From Chersky-822 sp035509195 (GTDB lineage: Bacteria > Actinomycetota > Actinomycetes > Streptosporangiales > Streptosporangiaceae): a stretch of 19,093 nucleotides of DNA. The notes beneath the pieces are model-generated. The model worked only from the letters and a program-made list of their open reading frames with translations, ran no database searches and had not been told where the DNA came from. Below, one piece after another: positions 1 through 6,894 of the stretch (positions are counted from its first letter, which is position 1; every line of letters begins with the position of its first letter). The stretch is from positions 1-19,093 of the forward strand of contig DATJLT010000280.1 of the NCBI GenBank assembly GCA_035509195.1, in the 5' to 3' direction. The position numbers and the translations under genes were made by a program.

Positions 1-1953
1 CCCGTCACGGCCGGTTTCGCCGAGCTCTGGCTTCGATGGACCACGCTCAGCCGACCTGGTTTGCGCCACGTCCGCCGCAGCCGCAGGAGCCTTCACTTCC
101 AGCGACGGAGCTGGGCGGCTGGCAGAGACATCCTGCTCAGAGGCTGCGGCACGGTCACGCGGGAGGCCAGACGAGCGCTCCGCCTCCGGAGAGGACTGAC
201 CACTGGGCGAGGGCGGGACGAACCGTCCGGTCGGGCTTGATTGCGGCGGTGGCGCTGGCCGGGCCGTGCCAGGGCTCGCTGAACTGGGCTCGTCAAGTGA
301 CGATCGGTTCCCCGTGCTCTCCGTCGATGCCTTCGGGGCAGCCGTCCCGAGCGATTCCCGGTTTGAACTGCTCGGCGGTGCCGCACCCGTATTACGCGGC
401 CTGTCCGGCCTGGCCTCATCTGCGCGGGCCCGCCCGCTGCTTGACGGCGAAGCCGCCCGCGCCGCAGGCTCAGTCTTTGGCAACTGCGCTGTGCGCGCCG
501 ACTCGGTACGGGCGGGCCGATCCTGGCGCGACGGGTCGTCGTCCTTGCCCGGCTCGTCCTTTGATGACGAGTGCCTTGCCTTCTCCGCATCGAGGTGCGC
601 GGGACCTGTCCGATGGCGATCCGCGCGTGCCGAATCCGCTCGGCCGACGTCGGCACCCCCAACGGGAGCACGACCCGCGTCGGTACGGTCAGGTTCGCCA
701 CGGCTGGATTCTGCCCGCGACGGACTCAAGTTCAAGGCATCCCGCGTCAAGGGATCGCGTCCCAAGGGATGTGGCCGGGATCGATCGAGCCGTCCAGCGT
801 CCGGCCGCGACTGCTCAGGCCGCAACTGATCAGCGCTGGCATGATCAGCGCGGCCAGGCTCAGCGCGGCCAGACTCAGCGCGGGCATGATCAGCGCGGCC
901 AGGCTCAGCGCGGGCAGGCTCAGAGCGGGCAGGCTCAGCGCGGGCAGGCTCAGAGCGCCGGAAGTCTGGGGGCCTGGTGCTCCTTGGCTCAGGCCGGGAG
1001 GGCGGGCGCGGGGCCGTAAGGGGGTCGGGCCTGGCGGTTCTGGCCTGGTCGCGGGAACTGGGCTTGCGCGTCGCGCTTTCTGACTGGCTCTGGGTGCGAC
1101 TGATGCCCAGAGGATCAGCCAGAATGCTCTTGTCGGCGCGGGCTGCGGATGCGGCAGCGGCGACGGATGCGGCAGCGGGCTCGGCAGTGGCCACCGAAGG
1201 TGCGCCTTCTTTGGCCGCGCTCTCCTTGGCGCCATCCTGGCCAGCACTCTTAATCGCACCTGTGCCGGCCGCGACCACGTCTTCTGCGTCGGCCGTGCTG
1301 GCAACCTCGTCTGGCACCGCGGTTATGGCCTTCTCAGGTACATCCCCTGGCGCCCCGGCCTTCTCGGTTACGGCCTTCTCGGTTACGGCCTTCTCCGTGC
1401 CTGCCTTGCCGTTGCTTGCCTTGACCGGAGCGGCGTGCCCGCCGGCGTGCTGCGCGGCGGCTCGGCGCTTGCCCAGCTTCGGCATGTCGAGGTCGCTCAG
1501 CAGACCGAGCTCACCTGACCTCCGGCTGCCGCCAGAACTCGCCGCCGTAGCTGCTGCGCGGCCTCGGCGACCCGTCCGCTCGCCCGCATGTGAAGCGTGG
1601 ACACGGGGCTGGTCTCCCGATGTGGCTGCCAGCGCGCCAACAGGAACGGGCGCGGCAACCTCAGCTTCTTCCGACCCCGCTACGCCGGCAGAGCCCGCCG
1701 GTACACCGGCAGGGGCAGCCGCCTCCGGCTCGGGCACGAGCAGCGGCCTGGCCCCACGGAAGGCCGGCTGGCCTTCGGTAACGCCGAAGATCTCGTGCCG
1801 CCAGATAACGACGGCAGCGGCCAGCATCAGCGCTGCGAGGACAGCGACGCCGATCGAGATCGCGACAAGCAACAGGCTGCCAGCGACAACACCTGTCGCC
1901 AGCAGCCCTATTGCTATCACCACGACCGACAGGACGATGCCGAATCGGATCAC
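1..1953 (-). CDS. Two-helix membrane protein with very long charged low-complexity tail (C-terminus beyond window)
   Basis: Seen: from a GTG at 1953 the frame stays open for 651 codons to the window edge without a stop; an in-frame TGA lies just upstream at 1975-1977. The first 51 residues are hydrophobic and make two probable membrane helices (about residues 5-26 and 28-51), ending in WRHEIFG. The rest is rich in Ala, Pro, Ser, Arg, Glu and Lys with almost no hydrophobic clusters: KAVTE repeats near residues 186-199, an Ala-rich stretch near 258-271, and nine pentapeptide units at 332-376. Positive residues after helix 2 suggest a cytoplasmic tail. A GGAG motif sits 7 nt before the start, 39 bp after the divIVA stop, so it is probably co-transcribed with divIVA. 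Known: small two-helix proteins beside divIVA occur in actinobacteria; I recall no function. Inferred: a membrane-tethered, disordered partner of the polar or septal machinery. The short helical part is convincing; the tail rests on the open frame. Confidence 0.75.
   Translation of the reverse strand, partial: MIRFGIVLSVVVIAIGLLATGVVAGSLLLVAISIGVAVLAALMLAAAVVIWRHEIFGVTEGQPAFRGARPLLVPEPEAAAPAGVPAGSAGVAGSEEAEVAAPVPVGALAATSGDQPRVHASHAGERTGRRGRAAATAASSGGSRRSGELGLLSDLDMPKLGKRRAAAQHAGGHAAPVKASNGKAGTEKAVTEKAVTEKAGAPGDVPEKAITAVPDEVASTADAEDVVAAGTGAIKSAGQDGAKESAAKEGAPSVATAEPAAASVAAAASAARADKSILADPLGISRTQSQSESATRKPSSRDQARTARPDPLTAPRPPSRPEPRSTRPPDFRRSEPARAEPARSEPARAEPGRADHARAESGRAEPGRADHASADQLRPEQSRPDAGRLDRSRPHPLGRDPLTRDALNLSPSRAESSRGEPDRTDAGRAPVGGADVGRADSARADRHRTGPAHLDAEKARHSSSKDEPGKDDDPSRQDRPARTESARTAQLPKTEPAARAASPSSSGRARADEARPDRPRNTGAAPPSSSNRESLGTAAPKASTESTGNRSSLDEPSSASPGTARPAPPPQSSPTGRFVPPSPSGQSSPEAERSSGLPRDRAAASEQDVSASRPAPSLEVKAPAAAADVAQTRSAERGPSKPELGETGRDG
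826..960 (-). repeat. 15-bp tandem repeat, nine contiguous units, in-frame
   Basis: Nine contiguous 15-bp units (826-840, 841-855 and so on to 946-960) share the plus-strand pattern (agg/atg)-(ctc/atc)-(agc/aga)-gcg-(ggc/gcc). In the minus-strand long frame each unit encodes a pentapeptide of the type [A/G]-R-[A/S]-[E/D]-[P/H/S]. Because the unit is a multiple of three, changes in copy number keep the frame. Confidence 0.9.
1357..1395 (-). repeat. 15-bp tandem repeat encoding KAVTE
   Basis: About 2.6 near-perfect copies of the plus-strand unit ggccttctcggttac. In the minus-strand long frame they read as consecutive K-A-V-T-E units. A degenerate related copy lies at 1321-1341. Confidence 0.75.
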
Positions 1954-1960
1954 GCGCGGA

Positions 1961-1964
1961 CTCC
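1961..1964 (-). promoter_or_regulatory. Ribosome binding site of the left-edge membrane protein gene
   Basis: GGAG on the minus strand ends 7 nt before the GTG at 1953. It decides the start of the long left-edge frame, because the only upstream space in that frame is closed by a TGA at 1975-1977. Confidence 0.55.
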
Positions 1965-1992
1965 GCTCGCCTGGTCAGGGGCAGATCGTGCC

Positions 1993-2850
1993 TTAGCGAC
2001 GATCGTGCTGAGTGTCGGCCGGGTGGTAACCGCCGTTGTGGACCATCGGGTCTGACATGGCAGCGAACGAGCCAGCGGGGGTGGAGGGCCCGCCGTTCCG
2101 CATGTCCATCCGAGCGCCCATGCCGACCGGGATCGCCGGCTGCGGGCCAGTCGCCGCGGTCACGGCGGGGAATACGCCGCTGTCGGCAGCACCCGCCTCA
2201 AGATCGCGCAACTGCCCCTCAAGGTACGCCTTCAGGCGGCTGCGGTACTCACGCTCAAAGGCACGCAGGTCGTCAACGCGGCGCTCAAGCTCCTCGCGCG
2301 ACTGCACAAGCGAGCCCATCGCCTGACGGTGGCGCTCCTGCGCGTCCCGCTCCAGGCTCTCCGCCCTGGCACGAGCGTCGCTAGTGATCTGCTCAGACTG
2401 CCTGCGCGCCTTGGTCAGCAAGTCGTCTGCCTCGCGGCGCGCCCGGCTGAGCGTCTCATCCGCCTCGCGACGGGCGTCCGCAATCGCCTGGTCGGCCGTC
2501 TGCTGTGCCAAGGCGAGCACGCGAGCCGCGGTGTCCATGTTGTCCTCGGCTGAGGACTTCATCGGAGCCATCGGCATCGGCTCGGGGCGCCGCTCAGGCT
2601 CAACCCGCAACGGCTCACTCGCCATGAGGTCAGGACCGTCCATATGTGGCGAATTCAGCGGGCTACCCATCTTCCCGCCCCGGAGAACCTCCGCGAGCTT
2701 CGCCCGCAGCTCCTCGTTCTCCTGAATCAGCCGGTCGAGTTCAGCTTCGACCTCGTCCAGGAACGCGTCCACCTCTTCCTCGTCGTAACCGGGCCGGAGC
2801 CTGGTCGTGCTGAACTGCTTGTTCCGCACATCCGCGGGCGTCAGTGGCAT
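1993..2850 (-). CDS. divIVA: DivIVA/Wag31 polar growth and septum-site scaffold
   Basis: A 285-residue coiled-coil protein that binds negatively curved membrane at poles and septa and, in actinobacteria, directs tip growth. Seen: the N-terminal membrane-binding domain with PADVRNKQFSTTRLRPGYDE and VDAFLDEVEAEL, a first coiled coil (about 22-57), a Met/Pro-rich linker (58-104), a long Arg/Glu/Ala-rich coiled coil (about 105-218) and a Gly/Pro-rich tail. The ATG start has AAGGAGA 7 nt upstream (2858-2864). It lies 55 bp after yggT and 39 bp before the long membrane-protein frame, all on the same strand. In mycobacteria Wag31 is phosphorylated in the linker region and is essential; whether that holds here is not visible. 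Identification is firm. Confidence 0.96.
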   Translation of the reverse strand: MPLTPADVRNKQFSTTRLRPGYDEEEVDAFLDEVEAELDRLIQENEELRAKLAEVLRGGKMGSPLNSPHMDGPDLMASEPLRVEPERRPEPMPMAPMKSSAEDNMDTAARVLALAQQTADQAIADARREADETLSRARREADDLLTKARRQSEQITSDARARAESLERDAQERHRQAMGSLVQSREELERRVDDLRAFEREYRSRLKAYLEGQLRDLEAGAADSGVFPAVTAATGPQPAIPVGMGARMDMRNGGPSTPAGSFAAMSDPMVHNGGYHPADTQHDRR

Positions 2851-2892
2851 GTCTATGTCTCCTTGGCGCTTGGATCCCCTAGGCAGGCTACC

Positions 2893-2937
2893 TGATCACA
2901 AGTGATCACAAGTTGCCTACAACCCTGCCTACAACCA
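2893..2937. repeat. Short direct repeats at the yggT end and divIVA leader
   Basis: Two back-to-back copies of TGATCACAAG (2893-2902 and 2903-2912) are followed by two copies of TGCCTACAACC (starting near 2914 and 2926). The first pair contains the palindromes TGATCA and GTGATCAC and spans the yggT stop codon. The second pair is inside the 3' end of yggT. It lies 43-87 bp upstream of the divIVA start, so it could be a protein-binding site, but no promoter is clear. Confidence 0.6.
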
Positions 2938-3202
2938 CTAGCAACACAATGATCACCAAAAACAACAGCGTGTAGCTGAGGTCTATGGCAACACTACCTA
3001 GCTGGAGGGGTCGAATGTAGCGCCTTAGCAATCTCAGTGGGGGATCAGTTGCCGTGAAGACCACCTCGGCGACAGGAACCAGGGGCCCGCCGGGGACCCA
3101 GGAGCGGCTGTAGTTCTGGAGAATGTCGATGATCAGGCGGCCGATGAGCAGCACGAGGTACACCGCGAGCAGGTAGTAGAGCACTATGAACACGATGTTC
3201 AT
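2906..3202 (-). CDS. YggT family integral membrane protein
   Basis: A 98-residue protein of the YggT (YlmG) family, whose members sit between sepF and divIVA in Gram-positive bacteria and are linked to division, nucleoid distribution or membrane protein assembly. Seen: an N-terminal helix (about 2-24), a central amphipathic region with the family-like stretches GRLIIDILQNYSR and TDPPLRLLRRYIRP, and a strongly hydrophobic C-terminal helix (about 70-94). Start is ATG; no clear Shine-Dalgarno is visible and the gene begins 38 bp after the sepF stop, so it may depend on upstream translation. Family assignment is firm; the biochemical function of the family is not settled. Confidence 0.92.
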   Translation of the reverse strand: MNIVFIVLYYLLAVYLVLLIGRLIIDILQNYSRSWVPGGPLVPVAEVVFTATDPPLRLLRRYIRPLQLGSVAIDLSYTLLFLVIIVLLVVVGRVVGNL

Positions 3203-3240
3203 CGAACCGTCTGCCGCTCGGGGAGTGTTCTCACTTCGGC

Positions 3241-3753
3241 CTAACTCTGATTGAAGAAGTCTCGTTCCGCGATCCTCGCCTTGTCCTCAGCCGTGACCTC
3301 TACGTTGGCCGGGGACAGCAGGAACACCTTATTGGTAACTCGCTCGATGGAGCCGCGGAGCCCGAAGATGAGCCCGGCCGAGAAGTCTACGAGCCGCTTG
3401 GCGTCGCTATCGACCATCTCGGTCAGGTTCATGATGACCGGCGTGCCCTCACGGAAGTGCTCTCCGATCGTGCGAGCTTCATTGTAGGTGCGCGGGTGGA
3501 GTGTCGTGATCCTGGCCAGGTCGGTCGCCTGGGCGACGGGTTCGGCCGCACGGCGCTCGGTCCTCAGGCGCTCAGACGCGAGCGGGTCAGCGTAACCAGC
3601 TCCGTCGCGCGGGTCGGCATGCTCGGCGTACTCGGTGACATAGTCCGAGTAGTCCTCGCCGTCGCTGAACTCGCCGGGGTAGGGATCGTCATAACGATGA
3701 TCGTCTTCCACCAAGCCCAGATAGACCGCCATCTTGCGCATCGCGCCGGCCAT
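3241..3753 (-). CDS. sepF: SepF, FtsZ membrane anchor and Z-ring assembly factor
   Basis: SepF ties FtsZ filaments to the membrane and, in actinobacteria lacking FtsA, is the main early Z-ring anchor. Seen in 170 residues: an N-terminal amphipathic helix (MRKMAVYLGLV, about 5-15), an acidic Asp/Tyr-rich linker (about 16-60), and the globular SepF domain (about 80-152) with ARITTLHPRTYNEA, FREGTPVIMNL, RLVDFSAGLIFGLRG and VTNKVFLLSPANVEV. The ATG at 3753 has GGAGG 6 nt upstream (3760-3764) and keeps the membrane-binding helix; Met5 and Met8 are possible alternatives. It follows a 151-bp intergenic region with 14-bp tandem repeats, so it may have its own transcriptional control. Confidence 0.96.
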   Translation of the reverse strand: MAGAMRKMAVYLGLVEDDHRYDDPYPGEFSDGEDYSDYVTEYAEHADPRDGAGYADPLASERLRTERRAAEPVAQATDLARITTLHPRTYNEARTIGEHFREGTPVIMNLTEMVDSDAKRLVDFSAGLIFGLRGSIERVTNKVFLLSPANVEVTAEDKARIAERDFFNQS

Positions 3754-3783
3754 CTCAGTCCTCCGTCACGCCGTGCCATCCCC

Positions 3784-3847
3784 GTGCTGCATAACCCGTG
3801 TTGCATAACCCGTGCTGCATAACCCGTGCTGCATAATCGTGCTGCAA
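3784..3847. repeat. 14-bp intergenic tandem repeat upstream of sepF
   Basis: Contiguous copies of gtgctgcataaccc on the plus strand at 3784-3797, 3798-3811 (one change), 3812-3825, a 13-bp copy at 3826-3838 and a partial copy at 3839-3847, about 4.6 in all. On the coding strand the unit reads GGGTTATGCAGCAC. The array lies 31 bp upstream of the sepF start and is noncoding as far as I can see. Each unit carries an AT-rich TTATGCA core that stands out from the surrounding GC-rich sequence. Confidence 0.93.
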
Positions 3848-3904
3848 TACTTCGAACAGCCAACGTGGGCAGGCCAGCTCACGCCGCATGCTACGCGTCG
3901 GACA

Positions 3905-4648
3905 TTACCTGACGAAGGGCCGCCGGCCGCCGAGCAACGCCGTACCGACACGCACATGTGTCGCGCCTTCCGCGATGGCGTCATCCAGATCACCGCTCAT
4001 GCCCGCGGAAATCATCATCGCGTTCTCGTGTTCGGCCCTGACCGCCTCGGCGACACGGAAGAGCCTGGCGAAGGCTGGCCTGGCCGGCGAACCTAGCGGC
4101 GCGACCGCCATGACCCCGCCGAGCACCAGCCCATCGGTGCTGGCGATAAGGCCGGCGAGCGCAGGCACGTCAGCGGGCCTGGCACCACCCCGCCCGCTCT
4201 CCTCGGGCGCGTCGCCAGGGGAAGCAGAGGAGCCGACGTCGTCCAGGCTCACCTGCACCAGGCAGGTAATGGGCCGCCCGGCCGCGACCGCGTGCGAGCC
4301 GAGCGCACGCACCAGCCTCGGCCGGTCCACCGAGTGGACGACATCGGCGTAACTGACCACGCTCGCGCTCTTGTTCACCTGAAGCTGCCCGACGAAGTGC
4401 CAGCGCGCCCGCACTCCAAGCTCCCTGGCCTCCAAGATCTTGGGAGCGGCTTCCCGATCACGGTTCTCACCGAAGTCGCCGACGCCGAGCTCGTAAAGCA
4501 ACGCCGCGTCGGCGGCGGGAAACGTTTTCGTGATCGCGATCAGCGTGACCTCATCGTCCGGCCGCCCCGCTGCCGCGCAGGCCGCGGCAATCCGCGCCCG
4601 CACCTCCGCCAGGTTTCCCGCCAGCTCCCCGCGCCGGTCCGCGTGCAT
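3905..4648 (-). CDS. yggS: YggS/PLPBP family pyridoxal-phosphate homeostasis protein
   Basis: A 247-residue PLP-binding protein of the alanine-racemase N-terminal fold that carries PLP and helps balance B6 vitamers and amino-acid pools; it is cytoplasmic and has no known catalytic reaction. Seen: the PLP lysine in LIAITKTFPA (Lys41), GENR (60-63), HFVGQLQVNK (84-93), and a phosphate-binding C-terminal part with GMSGDLDDAIAEGATHVRVG (about 216-235). Residues 138-160 form a Ser/Pro/Gly-rich insertion. The ATG directly follows the pgeF TAA (no spacer) without a clear ribosome binding site, so coupled translation is likely. The downstream sepF is separated by a repeat-bearing gap. Confidence 0.94.
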   Translation of the reverse strand: MHADRRGELAGNLAEVRARIAAACAAAGRPDDEVTLIAITKTFPAADAALLYELGVGDFGENRDREAAPKILEARELGVRARWHFVGQLQVNKSASVVSYADVVHSVDRPRLVRALGSHAVAAGRPITCLVQVSLDDVGSSASPGDAPEESGRGGARPADVPALAGLIASTDGLVLGGVMAVAPLGSPARPAFARLFRVAEAVRAEHENAMMISAGMSGDLDDAIAEGATHVRVGTALLGGRRPFVR

Positions 4649-5386
4649 TTACGCTAGCCAGACCAGGCCGGCGAACCGCCCGGTCGTGCCGTCTCGCCGG
4701 TAGGAGTAGAACTCGGCCGACTCCACCGTGCATCGCAGGTCGTCAGCGACGACCGCTACCCCGGCGGCGGCGAGTTGCCGGCGCAGTCCTGCCCTGATGT
4801 CGATGCCAGGCGTGCCCTTGCTTGTCACGCAGGCTGAGCCTGGCGCGGCGGCCTCGATCTCGTCCCTCAGCTCGCCTGGCACTTCGTAGCAGCGACCGCA
4901 CACCGAGGGCCCGATCAGCGCGCGCATTCGCGAGGGATCGGCTCCCGCGCCGGCCATCGCCGCGATCAGCGCGGGTACGACCCCGCGTGCCAGCCCTGGC
5001 CGCCCCGCATGGGCCGCGCCGGCTACCCGCGCGACCGGGTCCGCCAGAAGGACAGGGGCGCAGTCGGCGACAAGTACCCCGAGCGCGACCCCGCTGACAT
5101 CGGTAAAGTGCGCGTCGGCTTCGGTACCCGCGGCTGACGGAGACCGCGTTACCTCCGCCCCGTGCACCTGACTTATCCAGGAGACACGAGCAGGTCCGCC
5201 ATCGAACGCCCCGATGAGGCTTTCCCTGTTGGCCAGCACCGCCGGTTCCTCGTCCCCGACCGACAAGCCCAGGTTCAGCGATCCGTACCGGCCGGAACTC
5301 ACTCCTCCGGCCCTCGTCGTGAACACCACGCGGACACCTGGACACAACTCGGTCGCAGCGAGATCGGCCGGGCTGACCGAGGTCAT
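4649..5386 (-). CDS. pgeF: PgeF/YlmD family (multicopper-oxidase-like, DUF152) purine nucleoside phosphorylase-type protein
   Basis: A 245-residue member of the YfiH/YlmD family. Known: family members cleave purine nucleosides, and the E. coli protein removes wrongly incorporated serine from muropeptide precursors (peptidoglycan editing factor). Seen: FTTRAGGVSSGRYGSLNLG (22-40), the metal ligands His75 in QVHG, Cys109 in ADCAP and His126 in HAGRPGL, and IGPSVCGRCYEV (158-169). The ATG overlaps the ftsZ stop as ATGA, and the stop abuts the yggS start. The context in a cell wall cluster fits an editing or housekeeping role. Older annotations call this family polyphenol oxidase or laccase. Confidence 0.93.
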   Translation of the reverse strand: MTSVSPADLAATELCPGVRVVFTTRAGGVSSGRYGSLNLGLSVGDEEPAVLANRESLIGAFDGGPARVSWISQVHGAEVTRSPSAAGTEADAHFTDVSGVALGVLVADCAPVLLADPVARVAGAAHAGRPGLARGVVPALIAAMAGAGADPSRMRALIGPSVCGRCYEVPGELRDEIEAAAPGSACVTSKGTPGIDIRAGLRRQLAAAGVAVVADDLRCTVESAEFYSYRRDGTTGRFAGLVWLA

Positions 5387-6762
5387 TTGAGGAAGTCGGG
5401 CACGTCGAGCTCGTCGTCTTCCTCGAACACGACCGACCTGCGCTTGGTGCCAGGTCCCTCGCCGCGACCGGATGAGCCGACTCCGGCCAGGCTCTCGAAC
5501 TCCGTGCCTGGCGGTCCTGGCTGTGCGGGCAACTCGCTGGCCGCTACCTCACCAGAGAACTCGGGGACGGCAACCGAAGGCGCCGGCGCCGGCGGCTCGT
5601 GTACCGGCGGCTCTGGCGCCCTCGGACTGGGGGCGGACACCGCAGGCGCGGACACCGCGGGCGCGGGAGCAGGTGGTGCGGGCGCGGCGGGCGTAAACGG
5701 CGGCTCCTTGATCGACGGCAAGTTCACCGGCCGCCACGGCGCACCGAACGCGTCCGAGCCCTGCGACGGCTGGTACGCGCCTGCCGGCCGGCCAGCGGAC
5801 CGCGCGCGGCCGCCTTGCGTCTCATCGAACCCGGCGGCGATCACCGTGACCCTGACTTCATCGCCGAGCGCGTCATCGATGACCGCGCCGAAGATGATGT
5901 TCGCATCGGGCGCGGCCGAGTTCGCGACGAGTTGCGCGGCCTCGTTGATCTCGAACAGCCCGAGATCGGAGCCGCCCTGGATCGACAGCAGCACGCCGTG
6001 CGCGCCGTCAATGCTGGCCTCGAGCAGCGGGCTCGAGATCGCCATCTCAGCCGCCGCGACAGCGCGGTCGTCGCCGCGCGAAGACCCGATTCCCATCAGG
6101 GCCGAGCCAGCACCAGACATCACCGACTTGACGTCGGCGAAGTCCAGGTTGATCAGGCCGGGAGTCGTGATGAGGTCGGTAATGCCCTGAACACCGGAAA
6201 GCAACACCTGATCAGCGGCCTTGAACGCATCGAGCACGCTCACGTTACGGTCGGAGATCGAGAGCAGCCTGTCGTTCGGGATCACGATCAGCGTGTCAAC
6301 CTCGCTGCGCAGCCGCTCGATCCCGGCGTCGGCCTGCGCGGCCCTGCGCTTGCCCTCGAAACCGAACGGCCTGGTCACGACCCCGATCGTGAGCGCGCCG
6401 AGCGAACGCGCGACCTGGGCAACGACGGGTGCTCCCCCGGTGCCCGTGCCGCCGCCTTCTCCCGCGGTGACGAACACCATGTCGGCGCCCTTGAGCACTT
6501 CCTCGATCTCTTCGCGGTGATCCTCGGCGGCCTTGTTCCCGACCTCGGGATTGGCGCCCGCGCCAAGGCCGCGGGTGAGCTCACGCCCGACGTCGAGCTT
6601 GACGTCGGCGTCGCTCATGAGGAGGGCCTGCGCATCGGTGTTGATCGCGATGAACTCGACGCCCTTGAGGCCCTCTTCGATCATCCGGTTGACGGCATTA
6701 ACGCCGCCGCCACCAATGCCGACGACCTTGATGACCGCTAGATAGTTCTGCGGTGCTGCCAC
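5383..6762 (-). CDS. ftsZ: FtsZ, tubulin-like GTPase of the Z ring
   Basis: FtsZ polymerises with GTP at midcell and recruits the divisome. Seen in 459 residues: GIGGGGVNAVNRM (15-27), the tubulin signature GGGTGTGG (103-110), TRPFGFEGKRR (130-140), and the catalytic T7 loop NLDFADVKSVM (205-215). The globular domain ends near 316, followed by a Pro/Ala-rich linker of about 130 residues with repeats such as AVSAP, and the conserved C-terminal peptide DDELDVPDFLK that binds SepF and other partners. At 459 residues it is longer than the roughly 400 of Streptomyces FtsZ, because of the linker. Start is GTG at 6762 with GGGAAGG 7 nt upstream (6770-6776). The upstream 231 bp hold promoter-like elements. 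The stop overlaps pgeF. Confidence 0.97.
   Translation of the reverse strand: MAAPQNYLAVIKVVGIGGGGVNAVNRMIEEGLKGVEFIAINTDAQALLMSDADVKLDVGRELTRGLGAGANPEVGNKAAEDHREEIEEVLKGADMVFVTAGEGGGTGTGGAPVVAQVARSLGALTIGVVTRPFGFEGKRRAAQADAGIERLRSEVDTLIVIPNDRLLSISDRNVSVLDAFKAADQVLLSGVQGITDLITTPGLINLDFADVKSVMSGAGSALMGIGSSRGDDRAVAAAEMAISSPLLEASIDGAHGVLLSIQGGSDLGLFEINEAAQLVANSAAPDANIIFGAVIDDALGDEVRVTVIAAGFDETQGGRARSAGRPAGAYQPSQGSDAFGAPWRPVNLPSIKEPPFTPAAPAPPAPAPAVSAPAVSAPSPRAPEPPVHEPPAPAPSVAVPEFSGEVAASELPAQPGPPGTEFESLAGVGSSGRGEGPGTKRRSVVFEEDDELDVPDFLK
5633..5664 (-). repeat. 15-bp direct repeat in the FtsZ linker
   Basis: Two adjacent near-identical copies of gcggacaccgcaggc code for the AVSAP-AVSAP part of the disordered FtsZ linker (about residues 369-378). 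The unit keeps the reading frame. Confidence 0.6.
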
Positions 6763-6894
6763 GGAGGGACCTTCCCGTTCGGTTTGCCGGTCGCCTTAAG
6801 CACGCCCCCGCGACCGCACATGTCGTTTCTCCACCTATCAGGTCTCACCCTCAGGTTGAGATTTACAGTTATGTCAAGCTGTCAATTGATAGGG

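Noticed and set aside
93..701. A 202-codon minus-strand Arg-rich frame
   Set aside because: It is a shifted frame inside the long left-edge gene with implausible Arg content and no start signals.
571..1083. Plus-strand frame with ISAARLSAG-type repeats resembling a pentapeptide-repeat protein
   Set aside because: The pattern is the antisense reading of the 15-bp array; it lacks the A(D/N)LXX regularity of true pentapeptide-repeat proteins and any flanking domain, and is against the operon direction.
977..1996. A 339-codon plus-strand frame rich in Ala/Ser/Thr, opposite the left-edge gene
   Set aside because: It has no recognisable domain and lies antisense to a frame with two membrane helices, a ribosome binding site and correct operon orientation. 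Long antisense frames are expected at this GC content.
3784..3847. CRISPR array
   Set aside because: The 14-bp units are contiguous, with no spacers and no cas genes nearby.
3564..3863. Minus-strand frame running through the 14-bp repeats into sepF
   Set aside because: It is out of frame with sepF, has no ribosome binding site and reads the repeats as improbable Cys/Met/His-rich sequence.
5599..6741. A 380-codon plus-strand frame opposite ftsZ
   Set aside because: Antisense shadow of ftsZ with unlikely composition.
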